DNA from: Ruminiclostridium sp.
GTDB lineage: Bacteria > Bacillota > Clostridia > DSM-8532
DNA: 31,811 nt
Assembly: GCA_003535195.1 (NCBI GenBank)
Contig: DOHN01000188.1
Location: forward strand, 4,108 to 35,918
Reading direction: 5' to 3'
Part shown: positions 30,042 through 31,811 of the stretch, one piece after another
Position numbering within the stretch: the stretch's first letter is position 1
Layout: each line of letters opens with the position of its first letter
Translations under genes and position numbers: made by a program
Notes under the pieces: model-generated
Database searches by the model: none
Seen by the model: only the letters and a program-made list of their open reading frames with translations
What the model was told of the DNA's origin: nothing

Positions 30042-30875
30042 ATGAGTTTAACCACGTCAAGAAAGAATGAGCTGAACGCATTATGCAACAAATTCAGAAT
30101 AGATTTGATTGAACTGCTTCATTCCATTCAAACCGGACATCCGGGCGGATCACTGTCCGTATGTGAAATTTTGACTACCCTTTACTTTGAGAAAGCGAAG
30201 GTTGACCCCAAAAATCCAAAGTGGCCTGAGAGAGACCGTGTTGTACTTACAAAGGGGCACGCTGCTCCCATGCTGTACAGAGTTCTGGCTGAAAAAGGCT
30301 TCTTCCCTGTTGAAGAGATGAAGACTCTGCGCCAGCTCAATACAAGGCTGCAAGGACATCCCTGTGCCCTTGAAACACCCGGTGTGGAGCTTTCCACAGG
30401 ACCTCTCGGCATGGGCCTGTCCGCATGTCTGGGAATGGCTATCGGGCTTAAGGCCGACCATATCGACTCCACCGTGTACGCTGTTATGGGCGACGGAGAG
30501 TTGAACGAAGGAACCTGCTGGGAAGCCTGCATGGCAGCTTCCAAGTTTAAGGCTGACAATTTAATCGCCATTGTTGACCGCAATCATGTCCAGCTTGACG
30601 GCACTTCCGATGAGATCATGCCTTTAGGCAACCTGGCAGAGAAATTCAAAGCTTTCGGCTTTGAGGTGTTCACCTGCAACGGTCATGATGTTGAAGCGCT
30701 CAGCGATACCATTGATCTGGCAAAGGCCGTAAAAGGCAAACCAGCCGTAATTCTGGCAGAAACCGTAAAAGGCAAAGGCGTTTCCTTCATGGAAGGCAAG
30801 AATACCTGGCACGGAAAGGCCATCAACGATGAAGAATGCAAACTGGCATTAGCAGAACTGAGAGGTGAAAAATAA
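30042..30875 (+). CDS. Transketolase, N-terminal (thiamine-diphosphate-binding) subunit
   Basis: A 277-residue protein with GAGGAGGTC 11 nt before the ATG. It is the N-terminal third of a full transketolase as a separate protein. Visible are GHPGGSLSV (His33), the KGHAAP segment (His73), GHP (His106), GPLGMGLSACLGMA and the thiamine-diphosphate/Mg motif GDGELNEG (150-157, with Asn155). It transfers two-carbon units together with the next protein. It overlaps that gene by one base (TAATG), so the two are made in equal amounts. Split transketolases serve the pentose-phosphate pathway, but also special routes such as apulose-4-phosphate and sulfosugar breakdown. Its place in a regulated catabolic operon favours a special substrate. 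Confidence 0.93.
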   Translation: MSLTTSRKNELNALCNKFRIDLIELLHSIQTGHPGGSLSVCEILTTLYFEKAKVDPKNPKWPERDRVVLTKGHAAPMLYRVLAEKGFFPVEEMKTLRQLNTRLQGHPCALETPGVELSTGPLGMGLSACLGMAIGLKADHIDSTVYAVMGDGELNEGTCWEACMAASKFKADNLIAIVDRNHVQLDGTSDEIMPLGNLAEKFKAFGFEVFTCNGHDVEALSDTIDLAKAVKGKPAVILAETVKGKGVSFMEGKNTWHGKAINDEECKLALAELRGEK

Positions 30876-31810
30876 TGAGCAGAAGCCTTAGAGACGTATA
30901 CGGAGATTCCCTCCTTAAATATGGTAAAGAGAATAAAAATGTATTTGCACTGGATGCCGATGTCTCCGGTTCGACCAAATCTGCTGTTTTCGGCAAGGAA
31001 TGCCCGGACCGCTTCCTCAATGTGGGTATAGCGGAGGCCAATATGGTCGGTATGGCAGCAGGCCTTGCCACCACAGGCAAGATACCTTTTGTCAATACCT
31101 TTGCCGTATTCCTTACCTCTATTGGATTAATCGGCGCAAGATCCCTCAGTTCCTATTCCAAGCTGAATGTGAAATACATGGGTGCATACGGCGGTGTTTC
31201 CGACGCTTTTGACGGACCGAGCCATCACTCCCTGGAAGATATCGCAATCATGCGTACACTTCCTAATTTCCAGGTCTTTGTAGCATCTGACGAGTACCAG
31301 ACCGACTGGCTTGTAAAGAATGCTATTGATGTGAATGCTCCTATGTACATCAGGCTGTCCAGAGATGCGACCAAAACGGTTTATACACCCGATACAAAAT
31401 TCGAGACCGGTAAGGGTAAAGTAATTCGCGACGGCAAAGATGCCACCATTATTGCCTGCGGCGTTATGGTGGGCCAGGCTGTTGAAGCTGCCGAGGCGCT
31501 TGCTAAAAAAGGCATCGATGTAAGAGTTGTTGATATGTTCTGCATCAAGCCTATTGACAGAGAGCTCATCTTGGAATCAGCAGCAAAGACCGGCGCCATT
31601 GTAACGGCAGAAGAGCACAGCATTATCGGCGGTCTTGGCGGCGCAGTAGCTGAAGTTCTTACCTCCGGCGGCGCAAAGGCTGTACAGGAGTTTATCGGAC
31701 TTCAGGACCAGCACGCTGAATGCGGACCGTATAATGCACTGCTGCAAAAATACGGATTGGATGTTTCTTCTATTGCAGCAGCTGTAGAAAAAGCAATTTC
31801 GAAGAAATGA
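30875..31810 (+). CDS. Transketolase, C-terminal (pyrimidine-binding and C) subunit
   Basis: A 311-residue protein, complete, ending one base before the window edge. It holds the pyrimidine domain with the catalytic Glu54 in FLNVGIAEANMVGMAAGLA, the HHSLEDIAIMRTLPN segment (substrate-site histidines) and the transketolase C-domain (RVVDMFCIKPIDRELI, VTAEEHSIIGGLGGAV). Paired with the N-subunit it makes the working enzyme. The ribosome binding site AGAGGTG lies 7 nt before the ATG inside the upstream gene. No terminator is visible before the window ends, so more genes of the operon, for instance a kinase, may follow. Confidence 0.93.
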   Translation: MSRSLRDVYGDSLLKYGKENKNVFALDADVSGSTKSAVFGKECPDRFLNVGIAEANMVGMAAGLATTGKIPFVNTFAVFLTSIGLIGARSLSSYSKLNVKYMGAYGGVSDAFDGPSHHSLEDIAIMRTLPNFQVFVASDEYQTDWLVKNAIDVNAPMYIRLSRDATKTVYTPDTKFETGKGKVIRDGKDATIIACGVMVGQAVEAAEALAKKGIDVRVVDMFCIKPIDRELILESAAKTGAIVTAEEHSIIGGLGGAVAEVLTSGGAKAVQEFIGLQDQHAECGPYNALLQKYGLDVSSIAAAVEKAISKK

Positions 31811-31811
31811 G

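Overview
The window looks like a chromosomal segment of a Gram-positive anaerobe of the Firmicutes, most likely class Clostridia. The reasons are strong AGGAGG-type ribosome binding sites, sigma-A-like promoters, intrinsic terminators, two lipobox substrate-binding proteins, an AbrB protein with a zinc ribbon, an S-layer-homology protein and a group II intron. I name no species.

Region 1 (1-3120) holds small accessory genes. On the minus strand are the 5' end of a Y-family DNA polymerase, a DUF6809-like protein and an unrecognised 223-residue protein. On the plus strand are an XRE regulator, a SLOG-family (TGHRP) protein and an AbrB-type regulator. The XRE and SLOG genes share a promoter layout with the same putative operator at the same distance from the -10 box.

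Region 2 (3121 to about 5029) is a full-length group II intron with its reverse transcriptase/maturase. It sits directly after the terminator hairpin of the AbrB gene and splits its T-tract.

Region 3 (5093-18383) is a sugar-catabolism cluster of unassigned substrate. An apparent operon encodes a GNAT acetyltransferase, an FGGY kinase, a metal-dependent amidohydrolase, an archaeal-type triose-phosphate-isomerase-like enzyme and a YjbQ protein, and ends at a terminator. Next come a DUF4432 mutarotase-like gene, a LacI-type regulator, a ribose-type ABC importer (permease, double ATPase, lipoprotein), an arabinose/fucose-isomerase-like enzyme and a second, about 88% identical DUF4432 gene. The two DUF4432 genes are kilobase-scale direct repeats around the regulator, importer and isomerase. 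Matching pseudo-palindromes lie at the LacI-gene promoter and just before the importer.

Region 4 (18470-20599) is one secreted protein: S-layer-homology segment, trypsin-like protease domain and two C-terminal repeats.

Region 5 (20837-31810) is a second catabolic unit. A FadR-type GntR regulator is followed by a branched-chain-amino-acid-type ABC importer, a D-2-hydroxyacid dehydrogenase, a xylose-isomerase-like TIM-barrel enzyme, a zinc alcohol dehydrogenase and a two-gene transketolase. A 25-bp element with 21 matching positions lies at the GntR promoter and at the promoter of the importer lipoprotein, which ties the regulator to the operon. The enzymes suggest that the importer carries a polyol, sugar or sugar acid rather than an amino acid. 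The operon may continue past the window.

The best candidates for undescribed biology are the two catabolic units: an isomerase-kinase-amidohydrolase-TIM-YjbQ pathway with no recognisable aldolase, and a hydroxyacid dehydrogenase plus split-transketolase pathway fed by a Liv-type importer. No tRNA, rRNA or CRISPR array was seen.
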